From: an uncultured Bacteroidota bacterium
GTDB lineage: Bacteria; Bacteroidota; Bacteroidia; Bacteroidales; 4484-276
Direction: 5' to 3'
Assembly (NCBI GenBank): GCA_903930725.1
Contig: CAIYZW010000836.1
Span: forward strand, 1 to 7,969
DNA: 7,969 bases
The translations under genes were made by a program, and so were the position numbers. The notes under the pieces were generated by a model. It was not told the origin of the DNA. It saw only the letters and a program-made list of their open reading frames with translations, and made no database searches. Below are positions 7,874 through 7,969 of the stretch, piece after piece; positions within the stretch are counted from its first letter, which is position 1; each line of letters starts with the position of its first letter.

Positions 7874-7969
7874 GGAAGTCGGCAGTTGCCAGTGGGCAGT
7901 TGACAGTTGGAAGTTGGAAGTTGCCAAACGCAAGTTAGCAGTTGGCAGTTAGAAGTCGGAAGACAGAAG
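7874..7969. repeat. Degenerate heptanucleotide tandem repeat (consensus GGCAGTT), open at right edge
   Basis: From 7874 the sequence can be cut into consecutive 7-base units with no phase slip: 13 full units plus 5 bases to the window end. GGCAGTT occurs three times (7881, 7895, 7944) and GGAAGTT twice (7909, 7916); most others differ at one to three positions, such as GACAGTT, GCAAGTT and AGCAGTT. The most divergent unit is GCCAAAC at 7923. A 7-base period shifts the reading frame each unit, and there is no sign of coding. Similar heptamer runs (CAACTGC on the other strand) are, from memory, common between genes in Bacteroidota, and heptamer repeats called STRRs are described in cyanobacteria. 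The function is unknown; the array begins about 120 bases upstream of ilvE, beyond its candidate promoter. Confidence 0.9.

Noticed and set aside
7874..7969. CRISPR array
   Set aside because: The period is 7 bases with no unique spacers, and no cas genes are present.

Overview
The window carries four protein-coding genes, one intergenic bidirectional terminator, two candidate promoters and a tandem-repeat tract. The organism is most likely a member of the Bacteroidota, probably Bacteroidales or Marinilabiliales. Three observations support this. The large sensor has the two-propeller (14 Reg_prop blades) plus Y_Y_Y architecture that is characteristic of that phylum. Matches to the Bacteroidota promoter form (TAnnTTTG at -7) lie ahead of the genes, while clear Shine-Dalgarno sequences are scarce. 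A degenerate heptamer repeat of the GGCAGTT type, which I recall as frequent between genes in such genomes, sits at the right edge. The genus cannot be read from the sequence.

Layout: positions 1-2388 (+) hold the 3' part of a SWIM zinc-finger / SNF2-type helicase-like protein whose frame is open at the left edge. Positions 2429-5728 (+) hold a 1099-residue membrane sensor histidine kinase with a double beta-propeller sensor and no receiver or DNA-binding domain. Positions 5776-6621 (+) hold pyrF, orotidine 5'-phosphate decarboxylase. The three + strand genes lie 40 and 47 bases apart. I see no terminator between them, so read-through is possible, although their functions are unrelated. On the opposite strand, 6732-7751 hold ilvE, a branched-chain aminotransferase, which converges on pyrF. 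A perfect 8-bp inverted repeat flanked by T-runs separates the two. Positions 7752-7873 hold the ilvE upstream region, and 7874-7969 a run of 7-base repeats that continues to the right edge.

pyrF (pyrimidine synthesis) and ilvE (branched-chain amino acid metabolism) are ordinary housekeeping genes with intact active-site motifs. The kinase presumably senses an extracytoplasmic ligand, but no partner regulator is visible, so its output is unknown. The most unusual item is the SNF2-like protein. It keeps a full zinc-binding SWIM motif, an intact Walker B and the family C-terminal region, but has lost the Walker A threonine, the motif V glycines and both motif VI arginines. It therefore looks like a selectively maintained pseudo-ATPase rather than a working translocase. 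I do not see a clear new multi-gene system here; that protein is the best candidate for undescribed biology.
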